A program made the position numbers and the translations under genes. 64,000 bases of DNA from Paractinoplanes brasiliensis (GTDB lineage Bacteria; Actinomycetota; Actinomycetes; Mycobacteriales; Micromonosporaceae): NCBI RefSeq assembly GCF_004362215.1, contig NZ_SNWR01000001.1, positions 4,508,001 through 4,572,000 of the forward strand, read 5' to 3'. The notes below the pieces were generated by a model. That model saw only the letters and a program-made list of their open reading frames with translations, was not told the DNA's origin and made no database searches. This document shows, in pieces, positions 7,766 to 17,290 of this stretch. Within the stretch, counting starts at the first letter, position 1; the number at the start of each line of letters is the position of its first letter.

Positions 7766-9843
7766 AGCGCGGCCGCCTGGATCGCCGTGATCGCCGCCGT
7801 GTTCACGATGTCCTTCACCGTCGCCCCTCGGGACAGATCGTTGACCGGTCGCCGCAGGCCCTGCATGACCGGCCCGACGGCGACCGCGTTGGCCGAGCGC
7901 TGCACCGCCTTGTACGTGTTGTTGCCGGTGTTGAGGTCCGGGAAGATCAGCACCGTCGCCTGACCGGCCACCGCGCTGCCGGGCAGCTTGGTCGCCGCCA
8001 CGGCCGGGTCGACGGCCGCGTCGTACTGGATCGGGCCTTCGACCGGCAGGTCGGGCCGGCGTTCGCGAACCAGGGCGGTGGCCGCGGCGACCTTTTCCAC
8101 GTCGGCGCCCGCCCCGGAACTGCCCGTCGAGTACGAGAGCATCGCGACCCGCGGTTCGATGCCGAACGCGGCCGCCGTACGGGCGGAGGAGAGCGCGATG
8201 TCGGCCAGCTGAGCCGCGTCGGGGTCGGGGTTGACCGCGCAGTCGCCGTAGACCAGCACCCGGTCGGCCAGCAGCATGAAGAACACGCTGGAGGCGACCG
8301 ACACGTCCGGAACCGTCTTGATGATCTCGAACGCGGGCCGGATCGTGGCCGCCGTGGTGTGGTTGGCCCCCGACACCATGCCGTCGGCCAGCCCCTCGGC
8401 CACCATCATCGTGCCGAAGTAGTTGACGTCGCGAACCACGTCGTAGGCCAGGTCGAGCGACACCCCGCGCTTCTTGCGCAACTCGGCGTAACGTTCGGCG
8501 AAGTCGTCGCGCCACGGGCTGTGCGCCGGGTCGATCAGCTGGGCCGCCCCGATCTCGACGCCCAGCTCACGGGCCCGGCGGTTGATCTCGGTGGGGTCGC
8601 CCAGAAGGGTGAGGTCGGCGACGCCGCGCCGCAGCAGCGTCTCGCTGGCCCGCAGGATGCGTTCGTCGGTCCCCTCGGGCAGCACGAGGTGGCGCCGCTC
8701 GGTGCGGGCCCGGTCGATCAGGTCGTTCTCGAACATCAGCGGCGTGACCCGGCTCGACCGGGCGACGTCGAGCACCCGGGCCAGCTCGGCAGTGTCCACG
8801 TTCTCCTCGAAGGCGCCCAGCGCGGCCTCGATCTTGCGCGGCGTGCTGGTGCCCAGGCGGGCCTGGATGTGCGAGGCGGCCGCGATCGTGTGGTAGCTGT
8901 CGGCGTCCACGATCAGCATGGCCAGGCCGGTGTTGAGCCGCTCGATCACCCGTACGACCCGGGGGTCGGCCGGTTCGCCCAAGGTCAGCACCAGCCCCGA
9001 CAGCGTCACGTTGCCGGCGGCGTGCGCGGCGCTCGCGGCCAGCAGCAGGTCGGCCCGGTCGCCCGGCGTGATCATCAACGCGCCGTCGGTCAGGTGGTCG
9101 AGCACGACCGGCACGTGCGCCGCGCCGACCACGTAGTCGAGCACGTCCCGGTCGAGCGCGCCCTCGCCGCCCGACACGACAGTGGCGTCGAGCGCGGCCG
9201 CGACCTCGGCCACGGTGGGCGCGGCGACCGCGGCCACCGACGGGATCGACCACAGCGGCACCGGCAGCCCCGCGTCGGGCAGCGGCCCCACCCCCTCGGG
9301 CACCCGGTTGGCGATCACGGCCACCACCGTGGCGTCCAGGTCGACGAGCGAGTGATAGGCGCTGCGAGCCGCCGCGGCGATCGATTCCGCCCCACGACCG
9401 TCACCGCTGATCACCGGCACCACGACGCTGCCGAACTCGGTGGCCAGCCGGGCGTTGAATCCCAGCTCACGCGGGATCTCGTCGCGTTCCTTGGCGCCGC
9501 CCGCGGCCACGAAGTCGCTGCCGATCACCACCACGGACGCGGCGTGCCGTTCGACCTCGCGGTACCGCTCGACGATCCGCGAGATGAGTTCCTCCCACCT
9601 GCCGTCGGCCACGAGAGCGCTTGCCTCCGCCATGGTCACCCCGTACGACTCCGCGTAGGGCGCGACCACCGGATAGCGCTTGGTCAGCAGCGTGAGCAGG
9701 GGATCGTCGCCGTCGCCGGACACCAGGGGCCGGAACACCCCGATCCGCGCGACCTGCCGGGACAGCAACTCGACCAGCCCCAGCGCGACGGTGCCCTTGC
9801 CGACACCTGGACCCAGACCGGCTACATAGACGCTTCGTGCCAC
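7762..9843 (-). CDS. pta: Phosphate acetyltransferase, long two-domain form
   Basis: A 693-residue enzyme converting acetyl-CoA + phosphate to acetyl phosphate + CoA. It has an N-terminal BioD-like P-loop segment (GLGPGVGKGTVALGL) and a DRTGG-type middle domain around residues 210-330. The C-terminal PTA_PTB catalytic domain starts near residue 370, with VLPEGTDERIL, GMVSGANHTTAATI and ALGIGxxxx-type equivalents such as SYSTGSSG. The length equals the regulated long form known in enteric bacteria. Start is GTG 9843. It is transcribed ahead of ackA. Confidence 0.96.
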   Translation of the reverse strand: MARSVYVAGLGPGVGKGTVALGLVELLSRQVARIGVFRPLVSGDGDDPLLTLLTKRYPVVAPYAESYGVTMAEASALVADGRWEELISRIVERYREVERHAASVVVIGSDFVAAGGAKERDEIPRELGFNARLATEFGSVVVPVISGDGRGAESIAAAARSAYHSLVDLDATVVAVIANRVPEGVGPLPDAGLPVPLWSIPSVAAVAAPTVAEVAAALDATVVSGGEGALDRDVLDYVVGAAHVPVVLDHLTDGALMITPGDRADLLLAASAAHAAGNVTLSGLVLTLGEPADPRVVRVIERLNTGLAMLIVDADSYHTIAAASHIQARLGTSTPRKIEAALGAFEENVDTAELARVLDVARSSRVTPLMFENDLIDRARTERRHLVLPEGTDERILRASETLLRRGVADLTLLGDPTEINRRARELGVEIGAAQLIDPAHSPWRDDFAERYAELRKKRGVSLDLAYDVVRDVNYFGTMMVAEGLADGMVSGANHTTAATIRPAFEIIKTVPDVSVASSVFFMLLADRVLVYGDCAVNPDPDAAQLADIALSSARTAAAFGIEPRVAMLSYSTGSSGAGADVEKVAAATALVRERRPDLPVEGPIQYDAAVDPAVAATKLPGSAVAGQATVLIFPDLNTGNNTYKAVQRSANAVAVGPVMQGLRRPVNDLSRGATVKDIVNTAAITAIQAAAL

Positions 9844-9847
9844 GACT

Positions 9848-10627
9848 TCAACCTACCGGCCCCCGATGCTCCCCGCCGGGCCGAAACGTCCCAACACCAG
9901 GTGACAGAAGGCCCTCGCGGAAGTAGGTCTCGGGCCGCTCGAGGAAGCCGCGCCAGTGGGCGACCAGGTCAAGATCCTTCCATTCCGTACGCCGGATCCC
10001 GTGCTCGCCGAGCTCCAGGACCGTGGCGCCGGGCAGGGCGGTGAGCAGCGGGGAATGGGTGGCCACGACCACCTGGCCGCCGGCCGCCCGCAGCTCGTCG
10101 AGGTGGCCGAGCAGCCCGAGGGTCGACGTGAACGACAGCGGCGCCTCGGGCTCGTCCATCAGATAGAACCCGTATCCGCGGAACTTACGGGTCAGGATCT
10201 CCAGGAAACCCTCGCCGTGACTCTGCTGGTGCAGGCCGGCGTCGGAGACGTTGCCGGGCAGGCTTTCCAGGTACGTGTAGAGCCCGTGTGCCGTCTCGGC
10301 CCGCAGGAAGTAGGCGTTGGCGCGGCGGCCGGGGGTGCGAACCAGCCGCAGCGCCTCACCCAGCGGCGACTCGGTGGGGCGGGTGGAGTGCATCGCGTTG
10401 CGGGAGCCGCCCTCGGGGTTGAGGCCGTGGGCCTGGGCCAGCGCCTCCACCAGGGTGGACTTGCCCGAGCCGTTCTCGCCGACGAGGAACGTGACGCCGG
10501 CCGGGATGTTCAACCCGTGATCCAGCACAGCCCGTACGGCGGGAATCCGTGCCCACCAAGCAGAACGGTCGACCTCGGCGCCGGGATGCCGTTCGACCCG
10601 CCGGATGGGGCGTGAGTTACTCGTCAT
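9848..10627 (-). CDS. Predicted AAA/ABC-type ATPase
   Basis: A 259-residue cytoplasmic ATPase with Walker A GENGSGKSTLVEAL (about residue 50), Walker B FYLMDEPEAPLSF (about 160) and a downstream VVVATHSPLLTALPG switch region. This layout matches small RecF/OLD-like ATPases of the AAA_23 type, often annotated as ABC-like without a transporter role. The signature (LSGGQ) helix is not obvious, so it may bind rather than transport. Its ATG lies inside the end of the upstream DUF6104-like gene (11-base overlap) and its stop is 4 bases before the pta start, giving one tight operon. Confidence 0.8.
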   Translation of the reverse strand: MTSNSRPIRRVERHPGAEVDRSAWWARIPAVRAVLDHGLNIPAGVTFLVGENGSGKSTLVEALAQAHGLNPEGGSRNAMHSTRPTESPLGEALRLVRTPGRRANAYFLRAETAHGLYTYLESLPGNVSDAGLHQQSHGEGFLEILTRKFRGYGFYLMDEPEAPLSFTSTLGLLGHLDELRAAGGQVVVATHSPLLTALPGATVLELGEHGIRRTEWKDLDLVAHWRGFLERPETYFREGLLSPGVGTFRPGGEHRGPVG

Positions 10628-10796
10628 CCTCGTCGTCGGCGCGGGCCAGCCACGTGGCGAACCGCTCGATCGGGGTCTCGAACTGCGGGTTCTGGTCGAC
10701 GAAGGTGCGCAGCTGCTCGCCCAGCCACTCCAGCGTCACGCTTTCCTCGCCGCGCCGGTCGACGAGCTCCTCGATGCCACGATCGGTGAAGTACAT
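10617..10796 (-). CDS. Small DUF6104-like acidic protein
   Basis: A 59-residue protein starting MYFTDRGIEELVDRRG and ending WLARADDEDDE. The central segment VTLEWLGEQLRTFVD is amphipathic. It closely resembles a family of about 60-residue actinomycete proteins that I know as DUF6104, of unknown function. It overlaps the downstream ATPase gene by 11 bases, so translation is probably coupled, and it heads the operon leading to pta-ackA. Confidence 0.75.
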   Translation of the reverse strand: MYFTDRGIEELVDRRGEESVTLEWLGEQLRTFVDQNPQFETPIERFATWLARADDEDDE

Positions 10797-10807
10797 GCCC
10801 GGATAGT

Positions 10808-10845
10808 AGGAGGGGGCGCCCCGCCGCAGCGGAGCGCCCCCTCCT
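10808..10845 (-). terminator. Strong hairpin terminator of kgd
   Basis: A perfect 12-bp stem AGGAGGGGGCGC / GCGCCCCCTCCT with a 14-base loop, starting 12 bases beyond the kgd stop codon on the minus strand. It lacks a clear U-tract, as is common in actinomycetes. It separates kgd from the small gene downstream. Confidence 0.75.
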
Positions 10846-10856
10846 CAGTCAACCGG

Positions 10857-13800
10857 TCAGGGCCGCGGCAGCGCGGCCTCGATCAGCGCGGCCTGCTCGG
10901 CCTCGTGCAGCTTGGCCGAGCCCACCGCGGGTGCGGCAGCGGCCGGGCGCGAGATCCGGCGCAGCCGGACACCCTCGAGGTGCTCGAGCAGGTTGAGCGC
11001 GACGAACGACCAGGCGCCCTGGTTGGCCGGCTCCTCCTGCACCCAGACGAAGTCGTCGGCGTTGGGGAACTGGGCCAGGATCGCCTTGAGCTCCTCGACC
11101 GGCAGCGGGTAGATCTGCTCCATCCGGATGATCGCGGTGTCGGTGATGCCGCGCTCGGCCCGGGCCTGGAACAGGTCGTAGTACACCTTGCCCGAACAGA
11201 GCAGCACCCGCTTGACCGAGCCGGTGTCGAGCGGCGAGCCGTTGACGCCGGCGTCGCCGATCACCGGCTGGAACGTGCCCTCGGTGAAGTCGGTGACCGA
11301 CGACACCGCCAGCTTGTGCCGCAGCAGCGACTTCGGCGAGAACACCACCAGCGGCTTGCGCTTGGCCGACAGGGCCTGCCGGCGCAGCAAGTGGAAGTAG
11401 TTTGCCGGGGTCGTCGTGTTGGCCACGCGCATGTTGTCCTGCGCGCAGAGCTGCAGGAACCGCTCGGGCCGGCCGGACGAGTGGTCGGGGCCCTGGCCTT
11501 CCTGGCCGTGCGGCAGCAGGAGCACGAGCGAGGACTGCTGGCCCCACTTGACCTCGCCGGACGAGATGAACTCGTCGACGATCGACTGGGCGCCGTTGAC
11601 GAAGTCGCCGAACTGCGCCTCCCAGAGGACCAGCGCCTCCGGGTTCTCGACCGAGTAGCCGTACTCGAAGCCCATCGCCGCGTACTCGCTGAGCAGCGAG
11701 TCGTGCACGAAGAACCGGGCCGAGCCGGTCGTCAGCGTGGACAGCGGCAGGTAGTCCTTGCCGGTCTTGGCGTCGACGATCGAGGCGTGCCGGGAGACGA
11801 ACGTGCCACGGCGCGAGTCCTGCCCGGCCAGCCGGACGGTGATGCCCTGGGCCAGCAGCGAGCCGAACGCGATCAGCTCACCGAAGCCCCAGTCGATGCC
11901 GCCCTCGGTGCCCATCTTGGCCCGCCGCTCGAGCAGCTGCTGCACCCGCTTGTGCGGGGTGAAGCCCTCGGGCAGCTCGACGTGCGCCTGGCCGACCGCG
12001 CGGACGGTGGCGGGGTCGATCGCGGTCTTGACCTCGGGCTCCGGCTCCTCGCTGATCACCCGGGGGCGGGGCGGGGTGCCGGCCGCGTCCCGGGTGGCCT
12101 TGAAGACCTGCTCGAGCTGGGACTGGTAGTCGCGCAGCTGCTCCTGGGCGTCGTCGACGGTGATGTCACCCCGGCCGATCAGCTCCTCGGTGTAGAGCTT
12201 GCGCACCGAGCGCTTGGTGTCGATGATCTCGTACATCCGCGGGTTGGTCATCGAAGGGTCGTCGCCCTCGTTGTGACCCCGGCGGCGGTAGCAGACCATG
12301 TCGATCACGACGTCCTTGTTGAACGCCTGGCGGTACTCGAAGGCGAGCTTCGCGACCCGGACCACGGCCTCGGGGTCGTCGCCGTTCACGTGGAAGATCG
12401 GCGCCTGGATCATGCGGGCCACGTCGGTCGAGTACATCGACGAGCGGCTGTATTCCGGGGCGGTGGTGAAGCCGACCTGGTTGTTGACGATCACGTGGAC
12501 CGTGCCGCCCGTGCGGTAGCCGCGCAGCTGCGACAGGTTGAGCGTCTCGGCCACCACGCCCTGGCCGGCGAACGCGGCGTCGCCGTGCACCAGCACCGGG
12601 AGCACCGTGTAGCCGTGCAGGCCCAGGTCGAGGCGGTCCTGCTTGGCGCGGACGATGCCCTCGAGCACCGGGTCGACGGCCTCCAGGTGCGACGGGTTGG
12701 CCACCACGCTGACCGTGGTCGAGTTCTGGCCGTCGGGCGTGGTGTATTTGCCGCTCTGGCCCAGGTGATATTTGACGTCGCCGGAGCCGTGGGCCGACTT
12801 CGGGTCCATCTGGCCCTCGAACTCGTTGAAGATCTTTTCGTACGGCTTGCCGACGATGTTGGCCAGCACGTTGAGGCGCCCGCGGTGGGCCATGCCGATG
12901 ACCATCTCGTCGAGCCCCGCCTCGGCCGACGACTCGAGCACCGCGTCGAGCAGCGGGATCAGCGACTCGCCGCCCTCCAGCGAGAACCGCTTCTGCCCGA
13001 CGTACTTGGTCTGCAGGAACGTCTCGAACGCCTCGGCCGCGTTCAGCCGGTTGAGGATGTGCTTCTGCTCGTCCGGGTCGGGCTTGGTGTACTTGATCTC
13101 GATGCGGTCCTGGATCCAGCGCCTTTCCTCGGGGCCCTGGATGTGCATGTACTCGATGCCGACCCGGCGGCAGTACGTGTCGCGCAGGACGCCGAGCACG
13201 TCGCGCAGCCGCATGCGCTGCTTGCCGGCGAAGCCGCCGACCGGGAACGTGCGGTCGAGGTCCCACAGCGTGAGACCGTGCTGGAGCACGTCGAGGTCGG
13301 GGTGACGGCGGATCTCGAACTCGAGCGGGTCGGTGTCGGCCATCAGGTGACCGCGCACGCGGTACGCGTGGATCAGCTCGACGACCCGGGCCGCCTTGTC
13401 GATCTGGCCGTCGGAGGTGCGGACGACGTCGCGCATCCAGCGGACCGGCTCGTACGGGATGCGCAGCGAGGTGAAGATCTCGTCGTAGAAGGCGTGCTCG
13501 CCGAGCAGGAACTCCTGCATGGCCTTGAGGAACTCGCCGGACTGCGCGCCCTGGATGACCCGGTGGTCGTAGGTGCTGGTCAGCGTGGTCACCTTGCTGA
13601 CGCCGTGCTCGGTCAGGGTCTCGTCGCTCATGCCGGCGTAGGGCGCGGGGTACTCCATCGCGCCGACACCGATGATCGCGCTCTGCCCGGCCATCAGGCG
13701 CGGGATCGAGTGGACCGTGCCGATGCCGCCCGGGTTGGTCAGCGAGATCGTCGTGCCGGTGTAGTCGTCCATGGTCAGCTCGTTACGGCGGGCGCGGCGC

Positions 13801-14612
13801 ACCACGTCCTCGTAGGCCTGCCAGAACTTGCGGAAGTCCATCTGCTCGCAGTTCTTGATGGACGGCACGACCAGCGTGCGCGAGCCGTCCTTCTTCGCGA
13901 GGTCGATGGCGATGCCGAGGTTGATGTGCTCCGGCTGCACGAGGGCGGGCTTGCCGTCGACCTCGGCGAACGAGTTGTTCATCTCGGGGTGCTTGGCCAC
14001 CGCGCGCACCAGCGCCCACCCGATCAGGTGGGTGAAGCTGACCTTTCCGCCCCGCCCGCGGGCGAGGTGGTTGTTGATCACGATGCGGTTGTCGACCATG
14101 AGCTTGGCCGGGACCGCGCGCACCGAGGTGGCCGTGGGCACCTCGAGCGAGGCGTCCATGTTCTGCACGATCTTGGCGGCGACGCCGCGCAGCGTGGTGA
14201 CCTTGGCGCCCTCGGCCTTCCCGTTCGACGAGGCAGCGGGCTTCGCGGCCGGCGCCGGCTTGGCGGGAGCGGGAGCGGTCTTCGGCTTGGCAGACTCGGT
14301 CGGAACTGTCGGCTTGACGGGGGCGACCGTGGACGCGGCCGGGGCATCGGTGCCGGCGCGGGCCGCGGAGGCGGTCGCGTTGGCGGCTTTCGCCTCGTCG
14401 GGCGTCACGATCGAGCCGGTAGCCATCGCGGGCTTGTAATCGGCGAAGAAGTCGTGCCAGGCCGGGTCGACGCTGCTGGGGTCGGCCAGGTAGCGCTGAT
14501 ACATCTCGTCGACGATCCACTCATTCGGCCCGAAGTCCGCGAGTGGGTTCTCGTGCGAAGTCTGCTGGGTCGACACTTCCGTGTTCGCCTCTTTCACCAT
14601 GTTTGTCAGCAC
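10857..14612 (-). CDS. kgd: Multifunctional 2-oxoglutarate metabolism enzyme (E1/E2-fused 2-oxoglutarate dehydrogenase/decarboxylase)
   Basis: A 1251-residue actinobacterial SucA-type protein. Residues 1-45 (ADFGPNEWIVDEMYQRYLAD) are the E1 N-terminal helix. Residues 45-115 are an Ala/Pro/Lys-rich linker. Residues 120-360 are a SucB-like acyltransferase core with the active His in TYDHRVIQGAQSG (about residue 350). The E1 part follows, with GMAHRGRLNVLAN, GDAAFAGQG and NNQVGFTT for ThDP binding, and PEALVLWEAQFGDF. It feeds 2-oxoglutarate into the TCA cycle. No lipoyl domain is present, as usual for this fused type. In-frame Met codons just after the first could also be the start. Confidence 0.96.
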   Translation of the reverse strand: MLTNMVKEANTEVSTQQTSHENPLADFGPNEWIVDEMYQRYLADPSSVDPAWHDFFADYKPAMATGSIVTPDEAKAANATASAARAGTDAPAASTVAPVKPTVPTESAKPKTAPAPAKPAPAAKPAASSNGKAEGAKVTTLRGVAAKIVQNMDASLEVPTATSVRAVPAKLMVDNRIVINNHLARGRGGKVSFTHLIGWALVRAVAKHPEMNNSFAEVDGKPALVQPEHINLGIAIDLAKKDGSRTLVVPSIKNCEQMDFRKFWQAYEDVVRRARRNELTMDDYTGTTISLTNPGGIGTVHSIPRLMAGQSAIIGVGAMEYPAPYAGMSDETLTEHGVSKVTTLTSTYDHRVIQGAQSGEFLKAMQEFLLGEHAFYDEIFTSLRIPYEPVRWMRDVVRTSDGQIDKAARVVELIHAYRVRGHLMADTDPLEFEIRRHPDLDVLQHGLTLWDLDRTFPVGGFAGKQRMRLRDVLGVLRDTYCRRVGIEYMHIQGPEERRWIQDRIEIKYTKPDPDEQKHILNRLNAAEAFETFLQTKYVGQKRFSLEGGESLIPLLDAVLESSAEAGLDEMVIGMAHRGRLNVLANIVGKPYEKIFNEFEGQMDPKSAHGSGDVKYHLGQSGKYTTPDGQNSTTVSVVANPSHLEAVDPVLEGIVRAKQDRLDLGLHGYTVLPVLVHGDAAFAGQGVVAETLNLSQLRGYRTGGTVHVIVNNQVGFTTAPEYSRSSMYSTDVARMIQAPIFHVNGDDPEAVVRVAKLAFEYRQAFNKDVVIDMVCYRRRGHNEGDDPSMTNPRMYEIIDTKRSVRKLYTEELIGRGDITVDDAQEQLRDYQSQLEQVFKATRDAAGTPPRPRVISEEPEPEVKTAIDPATVRAVGQAHVELPEGFTPHKRVQQLLERRAKMGTEGGIDWGFGELIAFGSLLAQGITVRLAGQDSRRGTFVSRHASIVDAKTGKDYLPLSTLTTGSARFFVHDSLLSEYAAMGFEYGYSVENPEALVLWEAQFGDFVNGAQSIVDEFISSGEVKWGQQSSLVLLLPHGQEGQGPDHSSGRPERFLQLCAQDNMRVANTTTPANYFHLLRRQALSAKRKPLVVFSPKSLLRHKLAVSSVTDFTEGTFQPVIGDAGVNGSPLDTGSVKRVLLCSGKVYYDLFQARAERGITDTAIIRMEQIYPLPVEELKAILAQFPNADDFVWVQEEPANQGAWSFVALNLLEHLEGVRLRRISRPAAAAPAVGSAKLHEAEQAALIEAALPRP

Positions 14613-14704
14613 GCGACCGGTTCGTCACATGGGACGGGAAGGATTCGGCATCCAGGCTACGCCGTGCGCCGGGGTGAACTCCTGCCACATGGGGCCGTAA
14701 TGCA

Positions 14705-14737
14705 AGATCCCACGTCGCGCGAGGCGACGTGGGATCT
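14705..14737 (-). terminator. Hairpin terminator after the ABC exporter genes
   Basis: A perfect 14-bp inverted repeat AGATCCCACGTCGC / GCGACGTGGGATCT with a 5-base loop. It lies 22 bases past the stop codon of the minus-strand permease gene, between it and kgd. Confidence 0.75.
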
Positions 14738-14758
14738 CATCCGGCAAGATCAGCTTGG

Positions 14759-15583
14759 TCAGCTGATGTCCCGCCGCTTGGTCAGCCAGGTGCCGATGAA
14801 GCCGAGCACCGCGGCGTAGCCGATCAGCACCACCGCGCCGACCCAGCGTGGCGGCGTGCCCGGCAGATCGGTGCCCGAGATCATCAGCTGCGAGGCGACT
14901 GTCGGCACCAGCACCTGCAGGTTGTTGATCCACTCGGCCACGTACTCGGTGAGCAGGAAGAAGATCAGGCCGATGACCGACGTGCCGACCACGTACGTGA
15001 TGGCCAGGATCAGCGTCGCCGCGATCTGGCTGCGGATCAGCACGCCCGCTCCGACGCCGAGGATCGCCCAGAGCACGAAGGCCAGCGCGTTGAGCCCGAT
15101 GGCCCGCCACACGGCCGGCTCGCCGAGCTGGGAGCCCAGGTCGAGGTTGTTCATGATCAGCGGGACCACGAGCAGGTTGAGGATCGTGGTGAACAGCCAG
15201 ACGATCAGGCCGATGACGACCGCGGCGCCGAACTTGGCCAGGATCACCGACTCGCGGCGTGGCGTCGTCAGGAACGTCGTGGTCGCCGTGAGGTGGAAGA
15301 ACTCGCTGGTCACGATGATCGCCGAGAGCAGCAGGACCACCAGGACGCCGAAGTACTGCCCGCTGGTGTAGAGGTTGGTCGCGATGTTGATCGGCTGCAG
15401 CGCCGCCTCGATCTGCTCGGTCTGGGTGTCGGAGACCCCGGCGTCCGACGGCGGGACGCCCGCGCTGGCCTGCGCCCAGTTGGCCAGCACGCTGGCCGCG
15501 TACAGCGGGACCAGGATGATGCCCATGATCCACCACAGCGAGGTGGTGCGGACCTTGAAGAGCTCGGCGTTGACCAGACTCAT
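14759..15583 (-). CDS. ABC-2 type exporter permease
   Basis: A 274-residue integral membrane protein with about six hydrophobic segments, starting SLVNAELFKVRTTSLWWIM, a typical ABC-2 permease opening. The segment SAIIVTSEFFHLTATTTFLTTPRRE matches the conserved cytoplasmic loop of this class. Its ATG overlaps the stop of the upstream ATPase gene (ATGA), so the two form one transporter. The substrate is unknown; drugs, peptides or lipids are usual for this family. Confidence 0.88.
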   Translation of the reverse strand: MSLVNAELFKVRTTSLWWIMGIILVPLYAASVLANWAQASAGVPPSDAGVSDTQTEQIEAALQPINIATNLYTSGQYFGVLVVLLLSAIIVTSEFFHLTATTTFLTTPRRESVILAKFGAAVVIGLIVWLFTTILNLLVVPLIMNNLDLGSQLGEPAVWRAIGLNALAFVLWAILGVGAGVLIRSQIAATLILAITYVVGTSVIGLIFFLLTEYVAEWINNLQVLVPTVASQLMISGTDLPGTPPRWVGAVVLIGYAAVLGFIGTWLTKRRDIS

Positions 15584-16500
15584 CGAATGCCCGCCTTTCC
15601 GGCCGTGAGCTGCAGGAAGACCTGTTCGAGGTCGCCGCGCTCGCTGGTCAGCTCGTGCAGCTCGACCCCGGCCGAGAACGCGGCGTGCCCGATCGCGGCC
15701 GCCTCGGCCCCGTGCACCAGCAGCGAACCGTCCTGCGCCGGGTTGACGGTGGCGTTCAGCTCGGAGAGCGCGGCGGTCAGCTGCTCGGCCTGCGGGGTGC
15801 GCACCCGCACCTGGGTGCCGCCGGCCATGTCGCCGAGCACCTCGTCGACCGGGCCCTGCCGGATCAGCTTGCCGGCCGCGACGATCACCACGTCGTCGGC
15901 CAGGAGCTGCATCTCGCCCAGCAGGTGGCTGGAGACCAGCACCGTGCGGCCGTTGGCGGCCAGCGACTTGAGCAGGTCACGCATCCAGCGGATGCCCTCG
16001 GGGTCGAGACCGTTGGCCGGCTCGTCGAGGATCAGCACCTGCGGGTCGCCGAGCATGGCGGCGGCGATGCCCAGGCGTTGCTTCATGCCCAGCGAGTAGC
16101 CCTTGAACTTGCGCTTGGCGGCCGGGGTCAGCCCGACCAGCTCGAGCACCTCGTCGGCGCGGGTGTCGGGCAGGCCCGCGGCGCGGCAGATCATCCGCAG
16201 GTGGTTGCGGCCGGTGCGGCCACGGTGGGCGCTCGACGCCTCGAGCACCGCGCCCACCTTGCGGACGGGGTCGGTGAGGTCGGTGTAGCGCTGGTTGCCG
16301 AAGGTGGCCGTGCCCGCGGTCGGCGTGACCAGACCGAGCAGCATGCGCAGGGTGGTGGTTTTTCCGGCCCCGTTGGGACCGAGGAAACCGGTCACCCGGC
16401 CCGAACGCACCCGGAACGACAGATCGTCGACGGCTCGGAGCTTCTTGTACTGCTTGGTGAGGCGATCGACGACGATCTCGTCGGTGCCTGGCGCGGTCAT
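15580..16500 (-). CDS. ABC transporter ATP-binding protein
   Basis: A 306-residue ATPase with Walker A FLGPNGAGKTTTLRML (about residue 38), the signature region YSLGMKQRLGIAAAML, Walker B VLILDEPANGLDPEGI and the switch His in VLVSSHLLGEM. The C-terminal 80 residues form the extra domain common in ABC-2 drug/antibiotic exporters (DrrA/CcmA type). Overlap with the permease start at 15580-15583 indicates an operon. Confidence 0.93.
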   Translation of the reverse strand: MTAPGTDEIVVDRLTKQYKKLRAVDDLSFRVRSGRVTGFLGPNGAGKTTTLRMLLGLVTPTAGTATFGNQRYTDLTDPVRKVGAVLEASSAHRGRTGRNHLRMICRAAGLPDTRADEVLELVGLTPAAKRKFKGYSLGMKQRLGIAAAMLGDPQVLILDEPANGLDPEGIRWMRDLLKSLAANGRTVLVSSHLLGEMQLLADDVVIVAAGKLIRQGPVDEVLGDMAGGTQVRVRTPQAEQLTAALSELNATVNPAQDGSLLVHGAEAAAIGHAAFSAGVELHELTSERGDLEQVFLQLTAGKAGIR

Positions 16501-16539
16501 CGACAGCGCTCCTTCCCCCTGAGGTGAGTGGTCAACTTA

Positions 16540-17196
16540 CTAGGTCGTGGCGATCCATGTGGCCCTGGCCTTGGCAAGCGGCGTGCCGTCGCGGCCGAGA
16601 ACGGTGGAGAGCACCATCGCCTTGCGCCCGGAGAACTCCGTCGCCGCGCCGACCACCACACACGTCGAGCCGGGCTCGGGCAGCGCGGTGGCATCGACCG
16701 CGATCCGGCCGAGGACATAGGTGCGGCCGGTGCGCAGCGCGGTCCAGCCGCCCGGGCAGTCCAGCGCGGCCCACAGCACCCGGAGGTCCACTTCGGCGGG
16801 AACGACCCAGGGCGCGGCCGTACGCCCGTCCGGCAGCGGCCCGGAGAAGATGCGCAGCCCGTCCGGGCGTTCCGGCCCGCAGACGTAGCAGGTGGGGAAG
16901 GGGTGCCGGGTGAAGCCCTCGTACGCCCGGGCCGCCTCCACCGCCGCGTCCAGGCTCACCGGCGTGACCGCGGGGATCTCGCCGGTCGCCTCGCCCACGG
17001 TCGCCACCAGCGTGCCGCCGTCGTGCACCGAGCCGTCGGCGTACGTCAGCGGCGTGTCGAGCGGGGGCGGCACCCGCAGCGTGACCTCGAGCGGCGGCGC
17101 CCCGAGGCGGGCGCCGGCCTCGACCGCGAAGGCGCCCGCCGACCACCCTCCGTTGCCGGACGTGGGCGGACCGTTGAAGCGTGCCGGAATCTCCAT
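16540..17196 (-). CDS. Hotdog/thioesterase-like protein
   Basis: A 218-residue cytoplasmic protein. The beginning FNGPPTSGNGGWSAGAFA and the middle CYVCGPERPDGLRIF and WAALDCPGGWTAL patterns resemble actinobacterial two-hotdog proteins annotated as thioesterase-like. The family would act on acyl-CoA or other acyl thioesters, but no catalytic residue can be assigned here. It stands alone, divergent from the olsB-like gene 94 bases away. Confidence 0.55.
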   Translation of the reverse strand: MEIPARFNGPPTSGNGGWSAGAFAVEAGARLGAPPLEVTLRVPPPLDTPLTYADGSVHDGGTLVATVGEATGEIPAVTPVSLDAAVEAARAYEGFTRHPFPTCYVCGPERPDGLRIFSGPLPDGRTAAPWVVPAEVDLRVLWAALDCPGGWTALRTGRTYVLGRIAVDATALPEPGSTCVVVGAATEFSGRKAMVLSTVLGRDGTPLAKARATWIATT

Positions 17197-17290
17197 GCGA
17201 GGAAGGCTCGCACAAGCCGTTCATGTCGTGGCCATGAATTGCCTTCTGGGGCGACATTCCGCGGGCAGGTGCCGCGCCTACACACATCAC

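Noticed and set aside
10605..14819. A 1404-codon plus-strand open frame antisense to kgd
   Set aside because: It is a GC-bias shadow: composition is Arg/Asp/Val/Leu-repetitive and kgd motifs are unmistakable on the other strand.
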